Position numbers and translations under genes: made by a program. DNA of 64,000 bases, from assembly GCA_018389105.1 (NCBI GenBank), contig JACATO010000311.1, positions 1,297,501 through 1,361,500 on the forward strand. Direction: 5' to 3'. Origin of the DNA: Nautilus pompilius. Lineage: Eukaryota; Mollusca; Cephalopoda; Nautilida; Nautilidae. Each line of letters begins with the position of its first letter. The first letter of the stretch is position 1. The notes beneath the pieces are model-generated. The model saw only the letters and a list, made by a program, of their open reading frames with translations, did no database searches and was not told the origin of the DNA. Positions 11,229 to 22,890 of this stretch are shown here, in pieces.

Positions 11229-13207
11229 ACAAAAATAGTGGAATGCTATTTGTTTGCATTGTTCACTATCTTATACTGAAGGTTAACTTAAAACTCTTCC
11301 TTAGTTGTGCAATTTGACTATAATAGTGATCCTGGCTTAATTACATCATGGTAAATTATCATGCTATTGCAAATATAGTTTTTTCTTGCTCTTCTGTAAA
11401 GTCCAGCTGCATGAGTTTTCTCTCAACTAAACAGAACAGGTCTAGTAGGGATTTTCAAGGTATTTGTAGTGGACATTCTGCTGATAACTCTTGACTACCA
11501 CTCAAGAACCACCAACCTTACCCAGGCAACTTGCTTGGTCACCAGGACAGATGCTCCCTGTTGTGAGATTTCCCTAGATGTTGAAATCAAGACAGTGATT
11601 TGTAAGAACTGATTAGCTCTTCTAAGCATTTATGAATTAAACAAGGCAGCATTATCTTTCTGAATGATCTAATTGTTTACATTGTACAGAATTTATGCCA
11701 GATCCCCATTAATAACCAAATTTTTTTAATTGAAAAAAGAAAAAAAGTAGAACTAAATAAACACAAAATAAATAGAGAAATAAAAAGATAAATTTTTAAA
11801 AAGTTTATCTAGTTAAAAAATTCAACAAAGTATTCTTTAAATAAGATGCAAGACTTTAATGTAACTGTACAGTCTATACTAAGGTTTATGTTACTCTTCC
11901 ATATTTGGGCAAAGTTTCCTACATAGATAAAAATGTGTAGCAGTTGCAAAACATTTATATGCATGAGTTAATGTAGAGTGTTGTATAAATCTAATTTTCA
12001 GTGATGTAATGCCAAGTACATTGAAAAACTACCTGTTGGAGTATGATTTTATGAGCACCTCATTATCACATGACATTCTCTGCTTAATTCACAGTTCTGC
12101 ACAATGGGAATGGTTTTTTTTATCAGACATTTTCTCCATATTTGATTACGTTCTTAAAAGAATTTGGCTTTTAAACCTTCACTTAACAACAAACAATTCC
12201 TATTTCCACTCTATTTCCAAATATGAATGTTTAATTTTGTTTTTTTTTTTTATATTTACTGTCTTTATCATGCTTCTGCATTTATTTCCCTGTTTTAATT
12301 TATTATGCAATATTTGTTTCTGTATAAAGGCTGTACTTAAGATACGGTGAAATAGTGGAACCAAAAACATTTTCAGTTTTGTTTCACACTTCTAGCATCC
12401 TGTTAGCTTTATTAAAAAACAGTTGTTGTTATTTTAGACTAAAATAATAAATAAAAATTTATGTCTGGATCTTTATCAAAATTTCTTTTGTCTAAAAATA
12501 TTGTAATCAGGCTGTTTGCATGATATTCTCAGTAAGCAAAGGATTTAAACAAAACCATATGTGTTTTTACAGGATCTCCAGGAAGAAAGTGTGCCTGCTA
12601 ATTTTAATTGCTAAACTGGTTTATCCTAACATATGAACATGATTAAATTTTTGCTGAATGAGCTGGAATCTAATATTAATCCATGTTGCTTTAGCCAATG
12701 GCTAGCTTCATCGTGACAGTTACTTTTATTGTAAAATCTTTGTAAACATATATATCTTCTTGTGCTCCAGCTGTTCCTTTTGTGTTCTTCCATTAAAGCA
12801 TAATACAAAATATAAATAATTTGAAAAAATTTAAAGCTGAAGCATTGGGAAGTTTAAGTATTAACAGCAAATATTTGTTTACATGCACACACACACACCA
12901 CTTATTGACAAGAATCATGAAATAGCTGTAAGATTAGTCAAAGAGTAAGTTTATGTATAGCTTCCCCATTTCAAAAAATCAGTGACTGCAAAGTTTGTTT
13001 TTTTTTAATGATCTAATTCCAAGACTCAAAGAATTTTGCAGTTAAAGCATCCCATAAATTTACAAAAATTAGGCTGGGGAAAAAAAATTCACTTTCCAAT
13101 ATATAGTCCAGTCTGCTGTTCATCCATTTTTAGCTGGTGACCTGTATAATTTAAGTGATTTCATCTAAATTAAAACAGTTTGGAATTACTGGCATGTTTT
13201 TTTCCAG
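11229..13207. other. AT-rich intergenic or UTR sequence, no gene seen
   Basis: Very AT-rich with many homopolymer runs. A possible acceptor (TTTTTACAG at about 12563-12571) precedes a 13-codon open stretch ending in TAA, but nothing links it to a gene. The longer open frames here are low-complexity translations. Confidence 0.5.
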
Positions 13208-13344
13208 ATACAATTTAGCAAACTAGTGAGTCACCATGAAAATAACAGCATTCAAAATCCAGATAAGACTCATTTTACCAAAGAACTGGATGCAGCAGTG
13301 GAATACTGGTTGATTGAAATAATTAAGGAAGGCTTCTTTTGAAG
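13208..13344 (+). other. Orphan exon-like block
   Basis: A pyrimidine-rich acceptor (TTTTTTTCCAG) opens a 44-codon frame that ends ...EYWLIEIIKEGFF then TGA at 13340-13342. Two bases later comes an excellent donor, AAG|GTAAGC. The stop so close to a donor would make this a last coding exon with a spliced 3' UTR. Its entry phase is 0, which does not fit exon 6 of the upstream gene (phase 2). It may be an exon of an unseen transcript or chance. Confidence 0.3.
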
Positions 13345-15356
13345 GTAAGCTGGGAAGAAGTTCTTTCATGAATGATATTAAGTTTGATATACAGATAATT
13401 GATTCCTGGACAATTTATTATGGTGTTCAAAATGTTTCATTGATTGGAGAACAAAAAAGAGTAGAACATTCTCCAAAATGGTACATAATCCCCATTTGAG
13501 AATACATCTTAAGTTAATAAAATGTAGGAATAGATTATATACTTATAAAAGAAACAAAACTAAAATTTTTTTTTTTGTAATAGGGTGGTAATTAATGTGT
13601 GGAATAATTTTCCTCTACGAGTTTCAAATTGAGTTAAAGAACGACATTATTTTACATTTACAAAGTCTTAAACCATAGTTTTCCTGGTGTATTAGTACTA
13701 TATCATGACTTAATTCATATTATAGTTTTATTAAATAATCTGCTACATATTTTGGTCAGATTTAAATCCAATCTTAGAAACTATAAATGTTTATCTTTAA
13801 ATGAATTAGTTACTGTCAAAAAGAAAGCTGTGACGTAACGTTACTAGGCAACTGGAAAACCAGTTCTTCAATAGAGATCGGCCCTTCCCAATAACAGCAG
13901 CTGGATCACTTAAGATAAGTCAGAAAAACAAACAAAAACAAAGCTGTCTTAAAGAACAGGTATTTTTCTGGTTTTGTTTCTAGACTTTTAAATTTGCTTT
14001 TGCTAAAATCACTTTAAAACAGACTTCTTTTTCTTTTTTTTTCCTATCACAAGCCATAATTTAATGGCATTCTTTGACTTTAGCAAGATTTTAGTTCTCA
14101 CCCAATCAAGTGGCGTCAGATCAAACAGCTACCCACCACCAGGGTTCTCTTGTTGTAACAATTACTCTGAATATACCGCATTTGGGTAACTGATCTATCT
14201 ATCCAGCAATGTCTGGTGGTTATTGTCTTTTTTTCAAATTTAAATTGTTGCAGCAGAACCAAAGATATAACTGAAAAATTAGCCTGACCTTTGTACCTAT
14301 CAACATGAACCTATGAAATGATATGAGAAAAACTTGTTTACTGTCCAATATAAAACCTATCATTCTCAAAGATACAATGCATTTGTTAGTGATAATGATA
14401 ATAATAATACTAATAATTTGAAGACACACTGCAAATACAAAACTTAGGTGCGCAGTCAGATAAATAAATGGAGTGGAAACATTGACATGACAGAATGTTT
14501 GTCCTTCTATATATTGCTGGTCTTGAAGCCTGCCATTGACAGGCACAAAGCAACAACAAAAATGTTTAAAATGATTGAAGATTTTCAGCAATAAATTTTC
14601 CAAAATTGTTAACGTGGACTGCGTGTAAGCTGGACAAAAATGCCAAGTATAGAGGTTGCCATTTCGACCTGTACCTTATGACAAAATGTTATTGTCATTT
14701 CAGGTCATTGTCTGCTGTCGAATGTATAAGTACCAATATCACATTCTGCCTGCTGATTTTATCATCTCGAGTACACTTCAGTTTAAACAAGAGTATGTTT
14801 GTTTTAGGTTGGTGTATTTGGAGCTCTAAAGATCCAACTGGATGGTTTCTGTGTGCAAATTGTCAGGTTAAATAATAGTAAAAGAATTCCATGCATGCTC
14901 CTAATGAGAATATATACTTAAATACCTTTAAAACACAACATGTAGTAATTCTGGCTATTATATAATCAGCCATGGCGATATGGGAGGCAGGGTGATAAAA
15001 ATAGATTTGAACACCCTTGACAAGATTGATAATTTCTGGGTTATGTGACAAGAGGAACCAGGCAAGTCACTTTCAGGTGCATAGAGTCTGTATAGCTCAT
15101 AAAACTGGCATGTGTGTGGTATCCTGTGAGGAGGAAGAAAAAATGCAGTGGTCCGAGAGTGTAGCAATTGGCATTCACCCCACCCGAGCATTTAGCTGGA
15201 AACACAGCGATGTGGACCAGACCTCAGGGCAGGAATAGAATTCGGTGTATACCTGCACGACTGGACTTTGTCTTGGGCGGAGGCCTGCAATGATGTCATT
15301 TTCATACTACCAATCGACAACCAGCAACTCTCTAGTCCCACATATATATGTGTGTG

Positions 15357-15602
15357 TGTTGAGAGACCTCGAGGCTGAACCAATCCAGGTGTTCAAATCT
15401 ACTGATTAGTTTTCTATACTTCCTCCAAGCTGGAAACTTATCTGCCAGGAATGTTATGTATGTTTACGTGGATGTCTACAGAGTATATAAGCTTGGTGCT
15501 GTAGGTGAGAAGATATGCGGTCCCAGTCACCGACTTTTATAAACTCCTTATTCGGATTTTTTAAAACCAGAGGATAGGGGGAATGAATAAACAACTGTAA
15601 CA
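15357..15602 (+). repeat. Possible solo LTR
   Basis: The block starts TGTTGAGAG and ends CTGTAACA, so its termini are inverted (TGTT...AACA). It contains GTATATAAG about 126 bp in and AATAAA 14 bp before the end, the order expected for U3-R-U5. No matching target duplication (GTGTG versus ATACT) and no partner copy in the window, so this is weak. Confidence 0.25.
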
Positions 15603-15949
15603 ATACTGTATGAGTGTAAATCATGGAATCTTAATCCAAGCAGCACGTACGACTTCCGTTTGTTTGTTTACTGGTGCTAAGAATTTGTCACTACATCCCA
15701 TTTGTGCGGTAAAACCTCAGAAAATTTGTCCAGCTCATAATTAATACCAGCGAATGAACAGGTGGCCTCTTTACTTTATTGGCTGACACCTGCCATATTT
15801 AAGGTCGTATAAAGTCGGCCTTTTTGTTCTTTATACGCCGGCATTAAAGATATTTTATCTTCTAGCGAATTCACTAGGCGGAAAACCCTACTAGGAATCA
15901 TTATTTTTAAACGTGGAATGAAACCTGCAGGGCCGGCTGGTGAATAAGG

Positions 15950-16045
15950 GCCAGAATAAACCATGACTGACCGAGTCAGCCTCGACCGGGATTCGAACTC
16001 GGGCTCTTAATCTCAGTATTCTGCCAGCGCTCCGTTCAGTATTTA
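15950..16045 (-). repeat. tRNA-derived SINE head, minus strand
   Basis: Read on the minus strand, an A-box-like stretch (GGAGCGCTGGCAGAATACTG) precedes a near-perfect pol III B box (AGTTCGAATCCC at 15988-15999). The spacing fits a tRNA-derived SINE. The sequence further left (15780-15950) may be its body. No cloverleaf forms, so it is not a tRNA gene. Confidence 0.5.
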
Positions 16046-16649
16046 ATTAAAAGAGTTTTACGTGGAGTTTATACGGAAATTACGAGTTGGAGCGGTTTTA
16101 CTCGCCCATAATGTTTTAAATCGATTTTCCGACAGTTTTACTCGGTGTTACCGCTAACCTATATCCCAGCAGCCCAAGATTATCTTAGTAACATCCAATC
16201 GGCTATAGAGGTTTAGCCAGTGACTGACTGCGTGACTCAGCTAGAGTTTAAAACTTGGACTTGTCCTGACATGGACAAGATCCGGTAATCCTTAAGTGAG
16301 CCGGGTGGGGTGTCAGACAGGATGTGTTCATTGTTTGAAGCGTTCTATTTATACCATTACCGCTGATTAGTCAGGTGAAATGCCTTTGGACCCTTTTTAA
16401 GTGTCCATAACTTTCATGAAATAGACTGTACTCTACACTCCGGAATGGATCAGACTAAGGATTTGTAAATGTTTTGTACCTAATGACATCTGGTCTAAGA
16501 CAGCTTGGTCCTAATAAAAGAACAGATCCAGACAAACATTGTAGCACTTTAGCTTTTTCTTAAACCCAGTTTTGTAAAACTTTCGCGAATCGACCAGCAC
16601 CTGGTTTATTATCTGACTTGGGCTTGAACTTTAGTCTCGATTTACGAAA

Positions 16650-18180
16650 CAATAAACGAAAGTGACAGTGCGAGTTAACAAAAGAAAATGATGAGACCAC
16701 ACACCCCCTGATCTCTTGATCACAGCTACAGCGTGGGGGGTGGCCTTCTCTCCCTGGTGCTTCTTCGTGGGAGCGGCTTCTTCCACCCCAGCAAGCTCAG
16801 GCTCATCTCTGGCTGCCTCACTCTCTTCTGGAGCTCCGCGGAACGCAGCCAGATCCAGCATTATGGCATCTTCACTTGCAGAGAATGCGTCCTCAATGTC
16901 TTCTAATACTCTGACCGAGTTGTGACATGGTCGAACATCCCTAATGTGACGCGGGATTCCATCGACTTCAATGGACTGTGGGCTCTCAATTCCACTGACA
17001 GTCCCCAACCCCAGCTCAGATGTGCAGCAGTGTGGGGTCGTCTTCACCCACACAGTGTCTCCCACCTTGTACACGTCATGTTCCACCTCGGGTTCCGAGG
17101 AAGGCACCGAGTCAATACCTTTCAGCCGAACCTCGTACCTGTATATTTGGTTGGCAGGTGAAGCTGAAGCGGAATCGTCGTCCTTTGGTGTCACGTTGTA
17201 CCAGTACACTGCCTCAGGAATGGAGCATCTCTTCCTGGTGGCAATTCTCTTGATACTTCTGTGACACCTCTCTACAATTCCATTTCCTGATGGAGCATAT
17301 GCACAGCGGAAACGCAGCCAGATACTCCACTTATCAACGAAATCCCTGAAGATTCTGCTGCGAAATGCGGTGTAACTGTCTGTGAGGAGCTCATCTAGCA
17401 GACCCCTCTCATAGAACACACTCTCAAGCTGGCGTATGACGCTTGCGGAGTCCTGCCGAAACAGTGGTCGCCAAAATGAGAAACGTGCAGGACCACAGTC
17501 TATGAGGGTCAAGTAATGCCCGCTACCATAGTGAGTTATATCCATCCCCAGTCTGCTCCAGGTTCTGCCACCTCCAATTTTCCTTTTTGCCAACGCACCG
17601 GCGCCGGATCTATTGACTGACATGCTCTGCATTCCTTAACCACTGACTGAACAAGTGTCCGTATCACTCCAGGGTGTCCACTCTGTCGATGAATTTCCAT
17701 TATCTGACTGTGGCTCAACTCCTCACCAGCGGCACACACAGGCGTTATGGGCTCAATCTCTCTTTTCACTACACCAAGCCACCTCTGCCGCACTCTAGTC
17801 AACTCATCTGCTAGGTTCTGTTCAGATCTCACCAGTGTCACGTCAACAGAGAGACTATATTCCTTTATCAGCGCACTGAGTGTGTCAAGCCGTCTTCTTA
17901 TCAGCATCTCACTTGCAGCCTTAGTTTTAAACCTCGCCTTACCGGTCAAGGTGCCATGTATCCAGTGATACACAGAGAGGGAATCAGTTTTCAGATGCAA
18001 CAACACTGCTTGCCATTGAAGAGCTAGGTTAACTCCCTTCAACATGGCATCGAGTTCTGCCATGTTGATGTGTTGTGTATCGTTTGCTGGACGCAACCAG
18101 CACGCATCCTCAATCACGGACCCCCTTGCCTCTAATACAACTCCAATCGTCAAGGAGCTAGCATCGACCCACACATTCAT
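16650..18180 (-). pseudogene. pol: RNase H and integrase remnant
   Basis: The first frame (18180-17536) holds RNase H with its acidic residues in order: VWVDAS, MAELDA, KTDSLSV and NLADEL. It is followed by the integrase zinc finger (H...H in HRQSGHPG, then CRACQ). A frameshift near 17570 separates this from the 333-codon frame holding the integrase core: D in GMDITHY, D in TDSYTAF and E in GNGIVERCHR, so the DDE triad survives. A C-terminal domain follows and reads through the polypurine tract into the LTR remnant. The intact catalytic residues show this is the best preserved part of the element. Confidence 0.75.
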
Positions 18181-19592
18181 CTCCTTGCCATTAACACACC
18201 AATCCCCCTGGGAGGGGTCGTTTTGCCTACCCTGGTGATGGTCTCCTCTATCATGCTCTTAAGGGGATTATCATGTACCTCATCATCCCAGCGCTTTGTG
18301 ACTGCAGTAACTCTGTGCTTTATGAACCCTGTTGCCACACAGAGCCAACCACACACTGGGAAGTGCCCTACAAGTTTCCCACACATGGAAAAATCACTCC
18401 GTCTCGTGATGACATTGGGGATCTCTGCAGCCTCACTTCTTCGCTTCCAACGCAGATCACCACGCTCCTCCCAGACCTCCAATCCAAGAACTCGGGTACT
18501 ATCTTCTAGTCGTTCTGGGTCCTTGCTGATCAGTCAGAAATTCGACAAATGCTTCTCAACATCCGCAGCAAGCACTATATCCTCATTAACGAATATGTCA
18601 TTAATGTACGCTGATGTTGCCCGTCGGATAGCCTCATCTTGCGGCAAAACGGCACTCAGCAAGACCTCATTATCAATGGTGCTACATTGAGACCAAACCC
18701 TAACCTTGTCAGGCAGTACTGTTTTCCTTTGAACATGACTGTCTGAAATGGCCACAATGACTTGTCGACAAGCACTTGCAGGTATGCTTTCCTCAGGTCG
18801 ATGATAGACATTTTCCCCCTGCCATCGCCACTCCCTTAACTTGTCCGCACAGACATCCGAATTGGCTGTGAATGCTTCGACATGTTCATTCAGCTTTCTG
18901 AAGTCCATTACAGAGCGCACCTTCGCCTTGTTCTCCTGCACAACGGCCATCAATGGAATCAAGCCCTTGGGAGGTCCAAATCTCTCCTCCGAGTATGGTA
19001 GCAACCAGCCCCCGTCCACCCATGCCTGGTGCTCATGCTCGTACGCTTCCCTAACCTGTGCGGACACAGGGTACCCAGAGAACCTTATTCCGTAGTCTCT
19101 CTGGCTCAAAATCACCTGACCATTTCCATGCTGCCGTCCAATCTTTCTGTTTCTCATCGAAGCATAAAGTGAAGTCGGATTCGTCGATCCGAATGGCTGC
19201 ACACACAGGCATTTCTTCCCGGATGAAGCACACTGCACCTGTTGGTCGATCCGTATGCGACTCAACGCCTTGATGGTATCAAACCCGAGAAGAAGGTCGA
19301 ATCCCAGTGGTTTCTCACCTGCTACCACGACTACAACTTTGACGCAACCCCCTGTTTGCACTCCGAGGTACTTATGGGCCTTCCCACTGATAGTCAACAC
19401 ATCCACATCCTTCCTTCTCCATGACCGGCACACAGACTTACTTACAATGGAGCGGGAGCATCCAGAATCCACCAGCGCCGTGCACCGCGTTCCATCGACC
19501 TGGACCTTAATCATAGGTAGCGCTGCATTCACATTCGGCCTGGGAGGAGACTGGCGCTGATGTCTCTCTTCCCATTCCGTTTCCCCGGACAA
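18177..19592 (-). pseudogene. pol: Protease and reverse transcriptase remnant
   Basis: A 352-codon frame (19592-18534) opens with a retropepsin site (ALVDSGCSRSIVSKS, catalytic D in DSG). It then enters RT fingers and palm: PPKGLIPLMAVVQENKAKVR, then VMDFRKLNEHV. The catalytic box normally YVDD or YIDD reads YIND, so the first active-site aspartate is lost. The frame then breaks; the RT-RNase H connection resumes in another frame (18482-18177), recognisable by CGKLVGHFPVCGWL. At least two frame changes and the YIND change show it cannot make active enzyme. Confidence 0.75.
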
Positions 19593-20277
19593 TCTGAAGA
19601 CACGTGACCTAACTCACGACACCAAAAACACCGGACTCCTCTTCTGGTACCTCGTCCACGATCGTTGCCGCTTGTCGGAGCAAGCAGTCTCTTGCCCTGT
19701 GGTTAGGTCCATGACACCTGTAGCACGTGAGCTCAGGCTCTCGACCCTCTGAGATTGTCGGCTCGAGTCGCTGCAGCAGACAGTCCCACAGCTCTCACTT
19801 CATCCTTCAGTACCGCCCTGGCTCGGGCCAGCAGCTGGTCAACGTTCATGGTTTCCATACATGAAGACGCGCGAAGAAGCTGCTTCACATTGTCCGGTAA
19901 CCCGGCTACGAACGCACGGGCCAGCGCACGTTCAGACACCCCACCAAACAGCAGCGACAGTCTGCGCAGCTCCGCCAAGAACACGTCCACCGACTCACTT
20001 GGGTGCAGCTGCCTCGCTACGAACTGTTCGTAGGCTACGAAGGAGTCGACCGCAAACGCTGTGTACAGCGTCTCCATGATCTTCAGCATCGCTCAGTTGC
20101 TGGTACACGGCGAAAGCACCACCCGACAGATGAAGCGGTATGACCCCCTCGACCTGCTTGATGGCACACAGATTGCACACCAGCTAGACTTTCTCCATCC
20201 ATTCTACCACGGACGGGTCAGCGTTAGAACCGTCGAACTCCGGTATCATTTTGAGGTCAAACTGCATTTCAGGCATT
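19590..20277 (-). pseudogene. gag: gag remnant with two CCHC zinc knuckles
   Basis: The readable pieces begin near 20277 with a capsid-like stretch that hits an in-frame TAG just after a VVEWMEKV motif (about 20190). They continue to about 20090, shift frame and run through a 118-codon segment (20089-19733) with the LHPSESVDVFLAELRRL motif typical of retrotransposon capsid. Two zinc knuckles follow: CYRCHGPNHRARDC at about 19690-19730, and a second of CX2CX4HX4C form near 19592-19635 in a different frame. The product would have packaged element RNA. One nonsense change and at least two frame changes make it a pseudogene. Confidence 0.7.
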
Positions 20278-20316
20278 TTTGTTTGGTTAGATGGCCGGTA
20301 ATCAGAGTTCGCGCCA

Positions 20317-20549
20317 CTTTCGCCTCTCGGACTCATCGATCCATTCCCAACCTCACCACGATGCTCGCCCCGATGTCGCTCGATCCCTCCCTCACCACGC
20401 GGCCACTCTCGCTGTCGCGCCGGAAACGGAAAACGAGCCCCTCCTTGTGCGCGCGCATTCTCCCCGGAATCCTTTTTCCGTCCCCTACTGCACTATGCAA
20501 ATTATGTGCACTCCTAGTGACCAGCAGGCAGCGCCCTGCTGAGACCACA
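20317..20549 (-). repeat. Proposed 5' LTR of the gypsy-like element
   Basis: The minus-strand start TGTGGTCTCAGCAGG matches the first ten bases after the element's polypurine tract. The other boundary is placed before TGGCGCGAACTC (20316 leftwards), which resembles a tRNA primer-binding site beginning TGGCGC. The inner end lacks the usual CA, so that boundary is approximate. The block is much richer in CpG than its surroundings. Confidence 0.4.
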
Positions 20550-21798
20550 ATCAGCATAGTGTGAGCTCAGCACTGGCGTATTCGAGATTAGTGCGGTGAG
20601 TACGCACGCGCTCTCCTTCTAAACCTCGTTCTGCTTTGCTACAGATGTCTCTCCAAACTACGACTCAGTCTACGTCTTTAAAATCTGATGAAGGCCCTTC
20701 TATGACGATAAAATAGTAATTTTTTTCTAATTTTATTTTTTATTAGCTTTTTCCATAAATTCTAAAAACACTATTAGATTATTTCAGACTGCACTTCGAG
20801 TGAAACTCTATGAAGCGAAAAACAAATCTGATGATACGAAGAATAAATACACGATTCGTGGCAGTCTTGTTAGGAAAAGCTTAAAGATGACTGATAAATA
20901 ATTCAGCTAATCACAGTACACTTTAATGTGCATACATAAAAAATTAACCACTCTAAAATAAGAGACAACCGAAAATTTCTTGTGTCTACTTATTTTGTAG
21001 ACTTTTTAACGAAATGGAAGATGAAATTATTTAATTTTATCCGAACCGTCTACATCAATTATTAAAATGTGATACTGGAGAAATCGGTCTTGAAGTTTGC
21101 TAACAGTATGAGAAGATATGAGATTTTGTGTTTCGTTCATAGCAGTTTATTCTTGTTAGTCAGATCCAAATTTTTTAGAAATCAAGAAAGAGTTCATCTT
21201 TTTTGGGTTTGGTCTGAAATTAGGTAAAGTGGTAAATGGTTGTAAGGCTGATTTTGTCCTGTTGTGTAATTTTTTGCAATTGTTAATTTGTGTGAAAATT
21301 TCTTTAAAAAACTCTCTAAAATAACTAATGGTTCCTTAAAATGAGATCTTCAGTTTCTTGTAACTACGGTCCTAATTAATGTATCCAATGCCTTCTAATT
21401 AAGGGTTTACTTGCTGTATCCTGACCAACACATTCACTGACACTAAAATATAAACAAGGTAAGATAATTACCTAATGCACTGTATCTCGTAGTAAAAAAT
21501 ATCATCTTATTAATAGCGTGGATAAAATTAGATTTGAAATTTTAATGTTATGTTTCTGACTTTGTATATTTCAGAAGTAGATTTTTTAAAAAAGAACAAG
21601 GGAAATAATTCTTATAACTTCTATATGTTGTTGCGTCGCGTAACTTTACTTTGAATAATTTGGCAACAATCGTCATCTTGGTGTCAAGCAAGGTGACAAT
21701 TTTACGGAGCACAGTTTAGTCTTGTGTTACTTGTGGACCTACTGAATTGCTTTTACTGTTTAAACACTTTGCAGACTTATCTCGTCCCTCTCCAGAGA
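20550..21798. other. No gene seen between retrotransposon and 177-aa ORF
   Basis: Mostly AT-rich unique-looking sequence. A short 19-codon frame starts with ATG at about 20645 after an acceptor-like TGCTACAG, but no continuation was found. A pyrimidine-rich CCCTCTCCAG just before 21796 could be the acceptor of an upstream non-coding exon of the next gene. Confidence 0.4.
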
Positions 21799-22332
21799 AT
21801 GACTTCCAAGGATGAAACCAACTTACCCAAACTTGTGGAGGAAGACCAATTTTGGACCAAAAACAAAAAAACATTTTTCTCGGAAGAATTATTGCAAAGA
21901 ATCGCAAGACCCACATTCGCCTCCCTGCAGCTAAGCCGGTCCCGGCCAAAGCGGAACAAATTCGGCTGGGTGAAGTTGCACCCGTTAATTCAAACCTGCC
22001 ACAAAAACTGCATTGACTATTCCAACTACCCGATATCGTCCAATGAGCTGGTCACGACTGAGAAGGTCAATGAGATCATCAAGCGGGTCCAGAAGCCGAC
22101 AAAGTGCTTCCTCAACTCGGTGTACAGCGGGTTAAGAGAGGACGACGCGATCCAGAGGATGCTGCAGCGCCGTTTCCGAGAGTCGTCGGTCGACAAACAC
22201 CGTCTGGACATTGCCCGCATGTCCACCATGGCCACCCGTTCAAAGATGGTGGGCAAGTGTTTCTACTGCAATGAGATGACTAAGCGCGGCCACTGCGGGT
22301 ACTTTCAGAAAAGCAGCGTAATGTTGCATTAG
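21799..22332 (+). CDS. Hypothetical 177-aa basic protein
   Basis: The ATG at 21799 is the first good start; an acceptor-like CTCTCCAG ends four bases earlier, so a 5' untranslated exon is possible. The frame is GC-richer than the flanks with balanced codon use, unlike the low-complexity frames nearby, which supports real coding. The protein is basic and hydrophilic, without signal peptide or membrane segment. It has a charged N-terminus (FWTKNKKTFFSEELLQR), an arginine-rich centre (RMLQRRFRESSVDKHR) and a C-terminal CFYCNEMTKRGHC cluster that could bind one zinc ion. Phrases such as RIARPTFASLQLSRSRPKR faintly recall short repeats of sperm or axonemal microtubule proteins, but I do not recognise the family. 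It may be intronless or one exon of a larger gene. Confidence 0.5.
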   Translation: MTSKDETNLPKLVEEDQFWTKNKKTFFSEELLQRIARPTFASLQLSRSRPKRNKFGWVKLHPLIQTCHKNCIDYSNYPISSNELVTTEKVNEIIKRVQKPTKCFLNSVYSGLREDDAIQRMLQRRFRESSVDKHRLDIARMSTMATRSKMVGKCFYCNEMTKRGHCGYFQKSSVMLH

Positions 22333-22367
22333 CCAAACCTGCTATTGGACTGAAGGCGGGCGATGAG

Positions 22368-22390
22368 CACGAGGAACGATATTCCTCGTG
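22368..22390 (+). other. Perfect hairpin just after the 177-aa ORF
   Basis: CACGAGGAA pairs with TTCCTCGTG around a five-base loop CGATA, a 9-bp perfect stem 36 bp after the stop codon. It is not the histone mRNA stem-loop, whose sequence is different. It could act in a 3' UTR; no function is claimed. Confidence 0.6.
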
Positions 22391-22807
22391 AGCGACCATC
22401 GCTGCCATTACTTCAGCTGAACGTCACGGTTAATATTAAAAGCGTCGTCGCTTCGGTTATCCGACTTTCTGTTTTTATTTCTCATTTAAGCCTCTCTTCC
22501 GTTAAGTTAAACAGGCGCAGATTTAAATCAGATGAGCTCATGTTGCCGATTTGATTCTAGCGTCAGGAATTCATTTTTAACAACAAAATTGCTAATGAAT
22601 GTTTTGCTACAGATCCCACTGCAATATCTGTAACTGAGTTAGTACTTTTCTGTCACAAGTGTAATGATGTGTTGCGTTTATGTGTTTTCAGTATCTCAAG
22701 AAACTGAAAACCCATATATACATATAACTTTGTCTACGAGTAATTTAAATTGTCGAACTACTTATCTTTTAATATCAGGAAGCGTTAGCCTTTTATGTAT
22801 TCTTTAG

Positions 22808-22890
22808 CCATGTTGGTTTGTCGGCTAGAATGTGGAACTCTTGGGTTGTAGGTTCGACTCCCAGTCGGACTAGTTTAGAGAAAGACTGCT
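22808..22890 (+). repeat. tRNA-like SINE fragment
   Basis: GGTTCGACTCC at 22851-22861 is a perfect pol III B box. About 40 bp before it lies a poor A-box-like stretch. The flanks cannot form a tRNA acceptor stem, so a degenerate SINE head is preferred to a tRNA gene. Confidence 0.4.

Larger units (their letters stand above)
16692..20549 (-). mobile_element. Decayed Ty3/gypsy-like LTR retrotransposon
   Basis: On the minus strand the order is gag with two zinc knuckles, aspartic protease, reverse transcriptase, RNase H and integrase. That order (RT-RH-IN) is the Ty3/gypsy order. The proposed 5' LTR starts TGTGGTCTCA at 20549; the same ten bases recur at 16701 directly after a purine tract (AAGAGATCAGGGGG) that would be the 3' polypurine tract. 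Beyond those ten bases the 3' LTR does not match, so it is truncated or replaced. The coding part is interrupted by at least one stop and several frameshifts. It is an old, inactive copy. Confidence 0.8.

Noticed and set aside
16716..20564. Several plus-strand frames across the retrotransposon
   Set aside because: They are antisense to gag-pol coding frames and show no domain.
22808..22890. tRNA gene
   Set aside because: Only the B box is good; no acceptor or D stem can form.
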